From: an uncultured Colwellia sp.
GTDB taxonomy: Bacteria > Pseudomonadota > Gammaproteobacteria > Enterobacterales > Alteromonadaceae
NCBI GenBank assembly: GCA_913058145.1
Contig: CAJXQM010000011.1
Location: forward strand, 1-64,000
Direction of reading: 5' to 3'
DNA: 64,000 bases
Below the pieces are notes generated by a model that was not told where the DNA came from, did not search any database, and was given only the letters and a program-made list of their open reading frames with translations. Below are positions 47,558 through 57,127 of the stretch, piece by piece; the stretch's first letter is position 1, and every line of letters starts with the position of its first letter. The position numbers and the translations under genes were made by a program.

Positions 47558-47598
47558 TTTTATTCCTTAACTTGACGCCGAGTTACTTAGCTTTCTGT

Positions 47599-48261
47599 TT
47601 AGTTTTCTACTTTATCTTTAAAGTCACATAAGTCTTCAATAATACAGGAGCCACACTTTGGTTTTCTCGCTACACAAGTATAGCGGCCATGCAAAATGAA
47701 CCAATGGTGCAAGTTGAACATGAATTCTGTTTTTTTCGGCGTATTCTTTATGATTGCCTGTTCTGTTTGTTCTACCGTTTTACCTTTGGCATAACCAGTA
47801 CGGTTTGCAAGCCTTTGAATATGAGTGTCTACGGCTAAAAAATAGTTATCTTCATTATCCTTCAGCCAACCAAATGCTGTATTTAACACAACATTAGCGG
47901 TTTTTCTGCCAACACCTGGCAAGGCCTCTAACGCTGCTCTGTTTTCAGGTACTTCACCGCAATGCAAATCAACCAGCATCTGACATGTTTTTATCGTGTT
48001 TTTTGCTTTGGTGTTAAATAGACCAATGGTTTTTACATAGGAGATTAACCCTTCAAGACCTAAATCTAATATCGCTTGTGGTGTATTGGCTACAGGGTAG
48101 AGCTTAGCGGTTGCTTTATTAACACCAATATCGGTTGATTGAGCTGAAAGTAAGACGGCGATAAGTAATTCAAATGGTGAACTGAAGTTTAACTCTGTGG
48201 TGGGCTCAGGGTTATTGTCACGAAGTCGGGTTAATATTTCTAAACGTTTTTCTTTGTTCAT
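47599..48261 (-). CDS. nth: Endonuclease III (DNA glycosylase/AP lyase)
   Basis: A 220-residue base excision repair enzyme acting on oxidised pyrimidines. The helix-hairpin-helix LPGVGRKTANVVL carries the catalytic lysine, VDTHIQRLANR the aspartate, and the 4Fe-4S cluster Cys196, Cys203, Cys206, Cys212 has the usual C-x6-C-x2-C-x5-C spacing. It lies directly downstream of the rnf/rsx operon on the same strand, as in E. coli. Confidence 0.98.
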   Translation of the reverse strand: MNKEKRLEILTRLRDNNPEPTTELNFSSPFELLIAVLLSAQSTDIGVNKATAKLYPVANTPQAILDLGLEGLISYVKTIGLFNTKAKNTIKTCQMLVDLHCGEVPENRAALEALPGVGRKTANVVLNTAFGWLKDNEDNYFLAVDTHIQRLANRTGYAKGKTVEQTEQAIIKNTPKKTEFMFNLHHWFILHGRYTCVARKPKCGSCIIEDLCDFKDKVEN

Positions 48262-48367
48262 CTTTTATTTTCACCATTTTTATTCGTGAGTTGCTCTTCG
48301 TTATGTCGTACGAGTTTCTTAGACTTAAATCTTCGCAGCGAATTATGGTTCACTCGCTGCTGAACTC

Positions 48368-49129
48368 CTAAGATTCAAAGTTAACTCTAACGCGTTCGAT
48401 AGCTTTGTCTGCTTCTTTCGGCTGACGCTGTTTAATATTGGCATCAATCGCATTTTTAAGTGCAATGATGAAGCCCATCGCAATAAATGCACCGGGGGGC
48501 AAAATGGCCAGTAAAAATTGACTGTCTAAGTGAATCACTTCAATGCGTAAAACGCTTGCCCAATCACCTAGTAATAAATGTGCGCCATCAAAGAGTGTTC
48601 CTTGCCCTAAAATTTCGCGTATAGCACCGAGTACAAAAAGTACTAAAGCAAATCCTAACCCCATCATTAAGCCATCAAAACTGGCTTGTTTAATTGGGTT
48701 CTTAGAAGCATAGGCTTCAGCACGACCGATAATGGCGCAGTTGGTAACAATTAAGGGTAAAAATATACCGAGTGACTGGTAGATGCCATAAGTATAAGCG
48801 TTCATTAATAATTGTACGCAGGTAACGAATGCTGCGATGATCAACACAAAAATAGGGATACGAATTTCTTTAGGAACCCAATGACGAATAGCTGATACCG
48901 TGGTATTTGAACACACAAGTACCAATAAGGTGGCAAGCCCCAAGCCCAAAGCATTAGTTACCGTAGCGGTTACTGCTAATAACGGGCAAAGTCCTAATAA
49001 TTGTACTAATCCAGGATTGTTTTTCCATAACCCTTGTTTTGCTAATTCTCTATACTCTTCTCTGTGGGCTTTTTTAGCTAAGGCAGTATTATCTATTGAT
49101 GATAATGTTGGCTCTGTTTTAGTGCTCAT
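48368..49129 (-). CDS. rsxE: Electron transport complex subunit E
   Basis: A 253-residue inner membrane protein with six helices and the NqrD/RnfE motif [17 protein letters not shown]. The start at 49129 (MSTKTEPT) has GAGGC eight bases before it; a longer frame to 49162 is unlikely. It overlaps rsxG by 11 bp. RnfE and RnfA form the pair of six-helix subunits that hold the intramembrane iron centre. Confidence 0.95.
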   Translation of the reverse strand: MSTKTEPTLSSIDNTALAKKAHREEYRELAKQGLWKNNPGLVQLLGLCPLLAVTATVTNALGLGLATLLVLVCSNTTVSAIRHWVPKEIRIPIFVLIIAAFVTCVQLLMNAYTYGIYQSLGIFLPLIVTNCAIIGRAEAYASKNPIKQASFDGLMMGLGFALVLFVLGAIREILGQGTLFDGAHLLLGDWASVLRIEVIHLDSQFLLAILPPGAFIAMGFIIALKNAIDANIKQRQPKEADKAIERVRVNFES

Positions 49130-49835
49130 TTTTTGCCTCACTTGTCGTTTCAGTGTTTTCATTTTCTTGGAGACAAATATTAGGACGCGTTAACAGAGAA
49201 CCTTTGTTGTCTTTAAAATAAAGGAGTGTCTTTTTCACAGCTTTAACAACGGCACGTGGCGTAATAGTAGCCCCCGTAAATTGATCAAAAATACCATTGT
49301 CTTTAGTGACAGCCCAGCGGTTATCTTTTTCAGAGAATAGTTTCTTACCAGTAAAGGTAGTTATCCAATTACTTTTTCTTAATTCAACTTCATCACCCAA
49401 ACCTGGCGTTTCTTGATGTTTTAATACGCGAACACCACTGACACTACCATCCATATTTATGGCAATAATTAGTTCTATATTACCGTTATAACCATCAGGT
49501 GCAGTGCTTGTCATCGCAATAGCGATTGCTTGGTTATCTTGTCGAGCAATATAAGCTGTTTGCATTTTCTTATCATTTGTTGAGTTGCCAATTAGCGGAG
49601 AACTCAGATTGACACAATCTTGAGTAATATCATTGTTATAACGACTTGGGTCAATAATACTATGTAAAGTATTTAATAGTTGTAATTGTTCCTGTGCTTT
49701 GATTTCATCTTTCGTCAGTTCATTAACTAAGCCAACAATAGCGGTACAAATGATGGCAAATATAGCAAGTATTTGACTATTTTTTTGCATGGGTAAGCGA
49801 AAGCTAGCGTTAGAGTTTTTTTGGGGGATAGTCAT
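49119..49835 (-). CDS. rsxG: Electron transport complex subunit G
   Basis: A 238-residue protein with one N-terminal membrane helix and an FMN-binding periplasmic domain. The flavin is attached to a threonine in [12 protein letters not shown] (SGAT-like motif). It starts exactly at the end of rsxD (shared base), so translation is coupled. Confidence 0.95.
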   Translation of the reverse strand: MTIPQKNSNASFRLPMQKNSQILAIFAIICTAIVGLVNELTKDEIKAQEQLQLLNTLHSIIDPSRYNNDITQDCVNLSSPLIGNSTNDKKMQTAYIARQDNQAIAIAMTSTAPDGYNGNIELIIAINMDGSVSGVRVLKHQETPGLGDEVELRKSNWITTFTGKKLFSEKDNRWAVTKDNGIFDQFTGATITPRAVVKAVKKTLLYFKDNKGSLLTRPNICLQENENTETTSEAKNEH

Positions 49836-50914
49836 TATTTAGCCTTCCCTTGTATTTTCTTTGATTGATGACCATAAGTGCGGGGTCGAGTGTATTGGTC
49901 AATTAAAGGTGCTGCCATATTGCATAATAAAACCGCAAAAGCGATACCATCAGGGTAGCCACCAAAGGTTCTGATCAAATAAACTAACAATCCAGCTAAA
50001 GCTCCGACGAGCAATCTACCTTTAGTACTGGTAGCACCCGATACCGGATCGGTCAAAATAAAGAAAGCCCCTAGCATGCAACCACCTGTCAGCCAATGAA
50101 ACATAGTAGATGCGCTACTGTCAGGGCTGATGCTATAAGCGATAAATGAGCAAATAAATAGGCTTAATAAAAAGCTTAAAGGTGTTTGCCATGCAATAGC
50201 TTTTTTGGCAATCAATACTACACCACCAATAAGAAAAGCGAAATTTACCCATTCCCAACCTAAGGCGAAATTTTCTCCGAAAATACTCTTTTCCATGCTT
50301 TCAAATACGGTAAGTCCTAAGCCAATATCCGTTTTTAAAGTATCTAATGGTGTTGCCATAGTAAAACCGTCAACACTGGTTCTTAGTTGCTCTACTGAAT
50401 AACCTTCTTTAGTAAAGTCAGTAAAAATAACACTTAAGGTATTAGCCAAGTCTAAGTCGATAGTCATTAACGCTAACGGTGGTTGCCATGAAGTCATTTG
50501 TAAAGGAAATGAGATCAAAAGCATTACATAGGCAGCCATGGCTGGATTGAATGGATTATTCCCTAAGCCACCATAAAGTTGTTTAACGATTACTATAGCA
50601 AATATAGCGCCAATGATGGATATCCACCATGGAGCGATGGCAGGTAAACAAATGCCTAGTAATATTGCGGTTAATATGGCACTTCCATCAAAAAGTTGTT
50701 TGCGTATATTCTTTTTATTTCGTAATGATAATACAATAAATTCACAAAATAGTGCGGTGGTAATCGCTAGAAAAATATGGATAATATTTCCCCAGCCAAA
50801 GAAATACCACTGAGCACAAATGCCGGGTATAACCGCATAAATAACTAAACGCATCAAAGCCGATGTTTCTGCTTGGTTGTGATTATGAGGTGAACTTGCT
50901 ATCCAAAATGCCAT
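49835..50914 (-). CDS. rsxD: Electron transport complex subunit D
   Basis: A 359-residue membrane protein of the NqrB/RnfD family with about ten helices. FMN attachment is at the threonine of DPVSGATSTKGRLL. Signature segments are GNNPFNPAMAAYVMLL and GGYPDGIAFAVLLCNMAAPLIDQYT. It starts two bases after the stop of rsxC. Confidence 0.96.
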   Translation of the reverse strand: MAFWIASSPHNHNQAETSALMRLVIYAVIPGICAQWYFFGWGNIIHIFLAITTALFCEFIVLSLRNKKNIRKQLFDGSAILTAILLGICLPAIAPWWISIIGAIFAIVIVKQLYGGLGNNPFNPAMAAYVMLLISFPLQMTSWQPPLALMTIDLDLANTLSVIFTDFTKEGYSVEQLRTSVDGFTMATPLDTLKTDIGLGLTVFESMEKSIFGENFALGWEWVNFAFLIGGVVLIAKKAIAWQTPLSFLLSLFICSFIAYSISPDSSASTMFHWLTGGCMLGAFFILTDPVSGATSTKGRLLVGALAGLLVYLIRTFGGYPDGIAFAVLLCNMAAPLIDQYTRPRTYGHQSKKIQGKAK

Positions 50915-50916
50915 AA

Positions 50917-52956
50917 TTATGTCGATTCTTCATTATTGGTGGTAGATGCTTGTTGAGCTTTATCCATTCTTTTAAGTTTAGCTTTTGCTTTAGCCTTTGC
51001 AACGGCTAAAACAATCCGAGCCTTTTTTTCTTCGGCTTCAGTTGTTGTGTTTTGTACGCTTTCGTTCATGTTTTCTTGTTTTGTTGCTGTTGAAAGTTCA
51101 GTTTGTTCTATAGATGACTTATTTACTTGGGCCTTTTTCGCCTTTGCCTTGGCTACGGCTGCTGCAATTCTAGCTTTTGTATCATCAACAACGTTCTTTT
51201 GATTTTCGTTACTTGCTACAGGTGCCTCAGCACTTTTTTCTTGAGCAAGTCGCTTAGCTTTCGCTCTTGCAATAGCTGCCTTTACGGGTGATGTTTCAGT
51301 CTGATCATTGTCACTTTGTCCTTCACCGCTGGCCACGGGCAACTCCGTATTTTTACTTTTAGCCGCTTTTTTAGCTTTTACTCGGGCAAGGGCTGCTGCG
51401 ACAGCGGAGCTTGCTGTACCACCATCAGCCGATTTTTTATTCATTACGGCTTTACGTGCTGCAGCGGCTTTATCATGCTTTTCTTTTCGTGCAGTTTTTT
51501 CTTGTTCTAAGCGAAGTTTTCTTGCTTCAAAACGTGCTTTTGCTTTCTCTGCTTTGATATCTAGTTGTTGTTGTTGGCGTATTTCAGCTTTAGCAACGCG
51601 ATAATATTGCACTAAAGGGATTTGACTAGGGCAGACATAGGCACAAGCACCACAGTCAATACAATCAAATAAATTAAGTTCAATTAACTGTTGATGATCT
51701 TTTGCTTTCGCGCTCCACTGCAATTCTTGAGGTAACAATTGACTTGGACAAACATCAGCACATTGACCACAGCGAATACATTCAACTTCATTAGAATAAT
51801 TATCAAAAGCGCTAGGCATCTCAATTTTACTTGGTGCTAAAATACAGTTACTTGTTTTAACAATAGGCACTTGCTCATTTAAAATACTAAAACCCATTAA
51901 TGGTCCACCCATAATCACGGGAGGGTTTGGCGGTGGTGAGTTAGGGGTTGATTTCGTTTCGCTAACTTCACGGAAAAAACCGGTTTGATTAAGTAAATAA
52001 CTAACTTGTGTACCTAATAAAACCCACAAATTTTGAGGTTTCGATAAAGCGCGCCCCGTTAAGGTTACTACACGTCGAATAAGCGGAATATCATTGATAA
52101 CGGCATCACTAATGGCAAAACAGGTTGCAATATTTTGTACCACAATACCCAAATCAATAGGTAAAGTGCCGCTGTTAACTTCTTTGCCTGTTAAAATTTT
52201 GATTAACTGTTTTTCACCACCGGAGGGGTATTTGGTGGGTAGTACACAGACTTTGATTTTGTCATTGTGTTGAGTTGCTTGTTGTAATGCTTTTATTGCT
52301 CGTGGCTTATTACCTTCAATACCGATTAAAATAAAAGCAGGGTTGAGTAATTGATCAAGTATTTTGATGCCATCAACAATAGCTTCACTCTGTTCACCTA
52401 TTAATAAATCATCTGCAGTAATGTAAGGTTCACATTCAGCAGCATTGATTATTAGAAAGTTGATGTCTGGCTTCGTATTAACTTTAATATGAGTAGGAAA
52501 ACCAGCACCGCCCATCCCTGCAATACCGGCATCAGCTATTTTTTTAATAATATCTTGATGGCTTAATTTGGAGAAATCTTGACAAATCTCTCGTTTTTTC
52601 CACGTATCTTCACCATCTACATCAATGAATAAACATAGTTCACTTAAGCCTGAAGGGTGAGCTATCACGGATTTTTTAATAGCAGTAATCGTTCCACTTG
52701 TTGGCGCATGTACAGGTACAGCCATTGGATTAGAGCTTTGAGTGAGTGCTTGGCCTTTGAGTACTTTGTCACCAACCTCAACAAGTAAATCACCTTGACG
52801 CCCTATATGTTGTTGTAAGGGTAAAATTAGCTGTTTAGGTAATGGAAGATGTTTAATGGGTTTACCTGAGGTTATTGCCTTTTGTTCAGGTGGGTGAATA
52901 CCGCCATGAAAATGCCAGAATTTACCTTGGTTGATACGCTCTATAATAGATTCCAT
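50917..52956 (-). CDS. rsxC: Electron transport complex subunit C with long Ala/Lys repeat tail
   Basis: A 679-residue peripheral subunit, larger than the minimal RnfC. It has an N-terminal domain (HPPEQKAITSGKPI), the FMN/NADH site GMGGAGFPTHIK (about 146-157), and two 4Fe-4S clusters CIRCGQCADVCP and CIDCGACAYVCP (about 375-425). From about residue 450 the tail is an extended Ala/Lys/Arg helix with four copies of an AxARAKAKK-type motif. The tail is common in gammaproteobacterial RsxC but its length varies. It passes electrons from NADH to the membrane subunits. Confidence 0.96.
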   Translation of the reverse strand: MESIIERINQGKFWHFHGGIHPPEQKAITSGKPIKHLPLPKQLILPLQQHIGRQGDLLVEVGDKVLKGQALTQSSNPMAVPVHAPTSGTITAIKKSVIAHPSGLSELCLFIDVDGEDTWKKREICQDFSKLSHQDIIKKIADAGIAGMGGAGFPTHIKVNTKPDINFLIINAAECEPYITADDLLIGEQSEAIVDGIKILDQLLNPAFILIGIEGNKPRAIKALQQATQHNDKIKVCVLPTKYPSGGEKQLIKILTGKEVNSGTLPIDLGIVVQNIATCFAISDAVINDIPLIRRVVTLTGRALSKPQNLWVLLGTQVSYLLNQTGFFREVSETKSTPNSPPPNPPVIMGGPLMGFSILNEQVPIVKTSNCILAPSKIEMPSAFDNYSNEVECIRCGQCADVCPSQLLPQELQWSAKAKDHQQLIELNLFDCIDCGACAYVCPSQIPLVQYYRVAKAEIRQQQQLDIKAEKAKARFEARKLRLEQEKTARKEKHDKAAAARKAVMNKKSADGGTASSAVAAALARVKAKKAAKSKNTELPVASGEGQSDNDQTETSPVKAAIARAKAKRLAQEKSAEAPVASNENQKNVVDDTKARIAAAVAKAKAKKAQVNKSSIEQTELSTATKQENMNESVQNTTTEAEEKKARIVLAVAKAKAKAKLKRMDKAQQASTTNNEEST

Positions 52957-52970
52957 AGGGTCATATTTTC

Positions 52971-53540
52971 CTAATCTACTTGCTTCACAGCAATTTTATT
53001 TAAATCCCATTGCCAATTCTGAATGGTTTCAGCGGTTGGGCGCATTTCAATACAATCTACAGGACAAGGAGCCACACATAAATCACAGCCAGTACATTCA
53101 TCAATCAATATTGTGTGCATTTGCTTCGCTGCCCCTAAAATTGCATCAACAGGGCAAGCTTGGATGCATTTAGTACAGCCAATACAATCTTCTTCAATGA
53201 TGAACGCTACTTTGGGTCTATTACTTTGTGATGAATCGTCTTGTTCATGATTTTCATCTATAGGCTGAACATCAACACCAAGCAAGTCAGCAATTTTTTT
53301 AATAGTGTCTTCCCCACCGGGTGCACATTTATTAATGGCTTCACCATTGGCAACCGCTTCAGCATAAGGTTTACATCCAGGGTAGCCACATTGACCACAT
53401 TGTGTTTGTGGAAGTAACGCATCAAGCTGCTCAACAATAGGATCACCTTCAACATGGAAACGTATTGACGCGTAACCAAGCAAAGCACCAAATAAGGCAG
53501 AAATAGCGCCTAGAACGAGTATGGCAATTAAAATATTCAT
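52971..53540 (-). CDS. rsxB: Electron transport complex subunit B
   Basis: A 189-residue ferredoxin-like subunit with an N-terminal helix ([20 protein letters not shown]), a first cluster CGQCGYPGC and two 4Fe-4S motifs [12 protein letters not shown] and [12 protein letters not shown]. The ATG at 53540 has GAG at a good distance and aligns with known RsxB starts; a longer start at 53552 adds four residues. Confidence 0.95.
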   Translation of the reverse strand: MNILIAILVLGAISALFGALLGYASIRFHVEGDPIVEQLDALLPQTQCGQCGYPGCKPYAEAVANGEAINKCAPGGEDTIKKIADLLGVDVQPIDENHEQDDSSQSNRPKVAFIIEEDCIGCTKCIQACPVDAILGAAKQMHTILIDECTGCDLCVAPCPVDCIEMRPTAETIQNWQWDLNKIAVKQVD

Positions 53541-53557
53541 GATTATACTCATCTGTC

Positions 53558-54139
53558 TTAAATTTTAACCAAGCCGGCAAAGCCCATAAAGGCTAAAGAC
53601 ATTAATCCAGCAGTGATCATTGCAATAGCCGCTCCTTTAAAAGGGGTTGGTACATCGGCATTAGCTAATTTTTCTCTCATGGCTGAAAACATAATGAGCA
53701 CCAAAGAAAAGCCAACCGCAGCACCAAATCCATAAATAATTGATTCAAAGAAATTATGCTGTAATCTAAGATTTAATAAAGCAACACCAAGTACGGCACA
53801 ATTGGTAGTGATCAAGGGGAGAAAAATACCTAATAATCGATAAAGACTACTACTCGTTTTATGAACAACCATTTCGGTAAATTGCACCACGACAGCGATA
53901 ACTAAAATAAAACTCATCGTGGTTAAGTATTCAAGGTCCAAAGGAACTAAAATATAGGTGGTGACTAGATAACTCAGCAAAGAGGCTAAGGTCATTACAA
54001 AGGTCGTTGCAAATGACATACCTATGGCTGTTTCTGTACGTGAAGATACCCCCATAAAAGGGCATAAACCAAGAAATTGCACCAGTACAAAGTTGTTTAC
54101 CAGTACCGTGCCAATAAGCAGTAGAGCGTAATCAGTCAT
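53558..54139 (-). CDS. rsxA: Electron transport complex subunit A
   Basis: A 193-residue membrane protein with six helices and the motif [20 protein letters not shown]. It is the first gene of the rsxABCDGE operon. The Rnf/Rsx complex couples NADH-ferredoxin electron flow to ion transport, and in E. coli it re-reduces SoxR. No convincing ribosome binding site precedes the ATG, although the start matches the family exactly. Confidence 0.96.
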   Translation of the reverse strand: MTDYALLLIGTVLVNNFVLVQFLGLCPFMGVSSRTETAIGMSFATTFVMTLASLLSYLVTTYILVPLDLEYLTTMSFILVIAVVVQFTEMVVHKTSSSLYRLLGIFLPLITTNCAVLGVALLNLRLQHNFFESIIYGFGAAVGFSLVLIMFSAMREKLANADVPTPFKGAAIAMITAGLMSLAFMGFAGLVKI

Positions 54140-54599
54140 TTGCGTTATATGTCAAGATGTTAATTATTAAAGACTGCCAGTATTATCCTTTTTTTTCTTA
54201 CATATAACAACACTAGTCTGAGTAGGGATATTATTTTATGTTTTTTACTTTGTTGATAAACGTATTGCGGGGTTGTATTGGGCAGCTTTATCTTCAAGTA
54301 ATGAATAAAAACATACAAATAAACAGCACTGAGATAGATATAATAAAAGTCAGTGAACATATTGTATTTCTTAATCATAATTGTGGACGTATTTACATAT
54401 CTAGTTAAATTACGCCGCAAAAAATAGCCACGCTTATTAAACTAATGCCAGCAAGGATGAAATTTTATATAGTCTATGTATAGCCTATATTAGTTAGGCT
54501 GTACTATTTGATTTTAAAGCAGAAGTTAATTTCTGACATTAATTCGAGTATTTCAAACTACAACATTTATTGATTTTTCACTATATTGCCTATTCAAGC

Positions 54600-54628
54600 T
54601 TGCGCTTATGCCTTTGTCGCTATATAAT
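54600..54628 (+). promoter_or_regulatory. Possible promoter of the rimP-nusA operon leader
   Basis: TTGCGC (54600-54605), a 17-bp spacer, and a perfect TATAAT (54623-54628). It predicts transcription from about 54635. The -35 box is a weak match. Confidence 0.45.
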
Positions 54629-54777
54629 TCGTGGTGCTCAATTGATGCCTGTAGCCAACCTGTAGGCAAATTAAGCATGTAATTAAGATGTCACTGAGGA
54701 TTTTCCTGTTTAAACAGGTATTTCTATTCTTATTACAAATACTGATAGTAAACCTAATAGGGTGCTACTACTAGTAT

Positions 54778-54815
54778 GGGGTCAGTGAGTTAGGCCCCGG
54801 TTATGGGGCTTTTTT
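54778..54815 (+). terminator. Intrinsic terminator with possible antiterminator, rimP leader
   Basis: GCCCC (54794-54798) pairs with GGGGC (54805-54809), followed by six T. An upstream GGGG (54778-54781) could instead pair with the same CCCC, so the two structures exclude each other, as in attenuators. Confidence 0.6.
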
Positions 54816-54871
54816 GTTTATGGTGTTCGATTAAAAATCATTATAAGCAAAATATACAGCAAAAAAATGCT

Positions 54872-54891
54872 GGGCTATAAGCCCTTTTTTT
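54872..54891 (+). terminator. Second intrinsic terminator in rimP leader
   Basis: GGGCT and AGCCC with a 3-nt loop, followed by seven T. It ends 75 bp before the rimP start. Confidence 0.75.
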
Positions 54892-54966
54892 GTACCTAAA
54901 ATTTTATTTTAAAAGAAATAGTTAACTAATTTTTAGCTCTTTCTTTATCCTAACAGGAGAAAACGA

Positions 54967-55422
54967 TTGGCTAAATTTGAACAAAAATTAACTGACATGC
55001 TTCGCCCCGCTGTGACCGAAACAGGTAAAGAATTACTCGGTGTAGAGTATATTAGTGCGGGTAATAATTCAGTTTTACGTTTGTTTATTGACCATGAAAA
55101 TGGCATTAATGTTGATGATTGCGCAGAAGTAAGTCGTCAAGTTGGGGCTATTTTAGATGTAGAAGATCCAATAAGTAGTGAATATAGTTTAGAAGTTTCA
55201 TCCCCAGGCGTAGATAAACCATTATTTGAATTAGCGCATTTTCAAACTGTGGTGGGTGAAACAGTCAATGTTAAATTATCGATGCCATTAAATGGTCGTC
55301 GAAAATTTAAAGGCACTTTAGTTGCCATAGAAAATGACACATTAATAGTAACTGTAGATGGTATAGATTACGAACTTGTTATCAATAATGTAGACAAAGC
55401 AAACCTTGTCGCGAAACTTTAA
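54967..55422 (+). CDS. rimP: Ribosome maturation factor RimP
   Basis: A 151-residue protein needed for 30S subunit maturation. It starts with TTG preceded by ACAGGAGAA, a strong ribosome binding site. Family motifs are RLFIDHENGINVDDCAEVSRQVGAILD and YSLEVSSPGVDKPLF. It is the first gene of the rimP-nusA-infB-rbfA-truB cluster. Confidence 0.96.
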   Translation: MAKFEQKLTDMLRPAVTETGKELLGVEYISAGNNSVLRLFIDHENGINVDDCAEVSRQVGAILDVEDPISSEYSLEVSSPGVDKPLFELAHFQTVVGETVNVKLSMPLNGRRKFKGTLVAIENDTLIVTVDGIDYELVINNVDKANLVAKL

Positions 55423-55607
55423 AAAAAGAATTAAATAAAAAACACATATTTAAGTTTAATAGCAGTAGCTGTTTAGCTTCTAGCGGTATCATTCAATTTA
55501 CAGAACAAACGCAGACTTGACTTACAGCCAACCTGTTACTGTGACGAATAAATCGGTTTATACGGCAACAAGATAAATAGTTACCTAAAAATTAAGGCTA
55601 AAGAAAC

Positions 55608-57104
55608 ATGAGTAAAGAGATATTACTGGTTGTTGATGCTGTATCAAATGAAAAGGCATTACCACGTGAAAGTATTTTTGAAGCAATGGAAACTGCTTTA
55701 GAGACAGCGACCAAGAAAAAATATGATGGCGATATAATAGTTCGTGTTTGTATTGACCGCATTACCGGTGAATTTGAAACGTTTCGTCGTTGGTTAATCG
55801 TTGCAGAGAGCGATGAGCCTATGGAAAATCCTTACGCTGAAATTAGTTTAGCGGCGGCTCAATATGAGAACCCTGAACTAAATGTAGGTGATTATTCTGA
55901 AGATCAAATTGAATCAGTTACCTTTGATCGCGTAACAACGCAAACAGCTAAACAAGTCATTGTACAGAAGATTCGTGAAGCTGAACGTGCTTTAGTTGTT
56001 GATGCATACCAAGACCAAATCGGTGAATTAGTTACTGGTGTAGTAAAAAAATCTAGTCGTGAAAGTATTATTCTAGATTTAGGTAATAATGCAGAAGCGA
56101 TTATTTATCGTGACGACATGCTACCACGCGAAACATTTCGTCCTGGTGATAGAGTACGTGGTTTATTATATGATATTAAACCTGAAGCCCGTGGCGCACA
56201 ATTATTGGTAAGCCGTACCAAACCTGAAATGTTGATTGAACTATTTCGTGTTGAAGTGCCAGAAATTGGCGAAGAAATGCTAGAAATTAAGGGCGCAGCA
56301 CGCGATCCGGGTTCACGCGCTAAAATTGCGGTTAAAAGTAATGATAAACGTATTGATCCTGTTGGTGCTTGTGTTGGTATGCGTGGTTCACGTGTTCAAG
56401 CCGTTTCGGGTGAATTAGGCGGTGAACGTGTTGATATTGTGTTGTATGACGATAACGTAGCTCAATATGTAATTAATGCGATGTCCCCTGCAGAAGTTGC
56501 TTCAATTATTGTTGATGAAGACAAAGGCACGATGGATATTGCGGTTGAAGAAGGTAACTTAGCCATGGCGATTGGTCGTAGTGGTCAAAATATTCGTTTA
56601 GCAAGTCAGTTAACTGGCTGGGAACTAAACGTAATGACTGTTGCTGACATGAAAGAAAAGCATCAAGCAGAGAATGATAAAGTATTAAACTTATTTATCG
56701 AAAAGCTAGATCTTGATGAAGACTTCGCCACATTACTATCTGATGAAGGTTTTACTTCATTAGAAGAAATAGCTTATGTACCAGCAGAAGAAATGCTGAA
56801 AATTGATGGCTTGACTGAAGAAATTGTGGAAGAGCTAAGAGAACGAGCTAAAGAAGCACTAACAACACAAGCACTTGCTAGTGAAGAAACGCTTGAGGGC
56901 GCAGAGCCCGCTGCAGATTTATTAGCGCTTGACGGTTTAGAGCGTCATTTAGCATTCGTTTTAGCAAGTCGTGGTGTGAAAACACTAGAAGATTTAGCTG
57001 AACAAGGCATTGATGAAATAAGTGATATTGAAGACTTAACTGAAACCAAAGCGGGCGAGCTAATTATGGCTGCACGTAATATTTGTTGGTTTAACGAAGA
57101 ATAA
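55608..57104 (+). CDS. nusA: Transcription termination/antitermination protein NusA
   Basis: A 498-residue protein with an N-terminal RNA polymerase-binding domain (1-125), an S1 domain (about 135-200), two KH domains (about 230-345, with [17 protein letters not shown] and [15 protein letters not shown]), and two C-terminal acidic AR domains as in other gammaproteobacteria. It controls pausing, termination and antitermination. A terminator pair in the operon leader could allow NusA to act on its own operon. Confidence 0.98.
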   Translation: MSKEILLVVDAVSNEKALPRESIFEAMETALETATKKKYDGDIIVRVCIDRITGEFETFRRWLIVAESDEPMENPYAEISLAAAQYENPELNVGDYSEDQIESVTFDRVTTQTAKQVIVQKIREAERALVVDAYQDQIGELVTGVVKKSSRESIILDLGNNAEAIIYRDDMLPRETFRPGDRVRGLLYDIKPEARGAQLLVSRTKPEMLIELFRVEVPEIGEEMLEIKGAARDPGSRAKIAVKSNDKRIDPVGACVGMRGSRVQAVSGELGGERVDIVLYDDNVAQYVINAMSPAEVASIIVDEDKGTMDIAVEEGNLAMAIGRSGQNIRLASQLTGWELNVMTVADMKEKHQAENDKVLNLFIEKLDLDEDFATLLSDEGFTSLEEIAYVPAEEMLKIDGLTEEIVEELRERAKEALTTQALASEETLEGAEPAADLLALDGLERHLAFVLASRGVKTLEDLAEQGIDEISDIEDLTETKAGELIMAARNICWFNEE

Positions 57105-57127
57105 TTAACACCGGGAGAATAGTGTAA

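Larger units (their letters stand above)
54140..54966 (+). other. 827-bp intergenic region with a promoter and two terminators upstream of rimP
   Basis: No credible gene is seen; an 86-codon frame at 54160-54420 on the minus strand is Tyr/Ile-rich and looks like chance. The right half contains a TATAAT promoter (54600-54628), a perfect 14-bp palindrome CCTGTTTAAACAGG (54705-54718), and two intrinsic terminators (54794-54815, 54872-54891). No tRNA gene is seen, whereas E. coli has tRNA-fMet here. It may be the leader of the rimP-nusA operon or carry a small RNA of about 180 nt. Confidence 0.55.

Noticed and set aside
51308-51604. Plus-strand frames opposite the rsxC tail
   Set aside because: Antisense shadows of the Ala/Lys repeat codons.
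54160-54420. 86-codon minus-strand frame upstream of rsxA
   Set aside because: Composition is Tyr/Ile/Lys-rich from AT-rich DNA, with no recognisable motif and no ribosome binding site.
54705-54718. 14-bp palindrome CCTGTTTAAACAGG as a LexA-type box
   Set aside because: It has CTGT-N4-ACAG-type spacing, too short for a LexA box (N8); its role is unknown.
54420-54790. tRNA-fMet gene upstream of rimP as in E. coli
   Set aside because: I looked for acceptor stem, T-arm and CCA pattern and found none.
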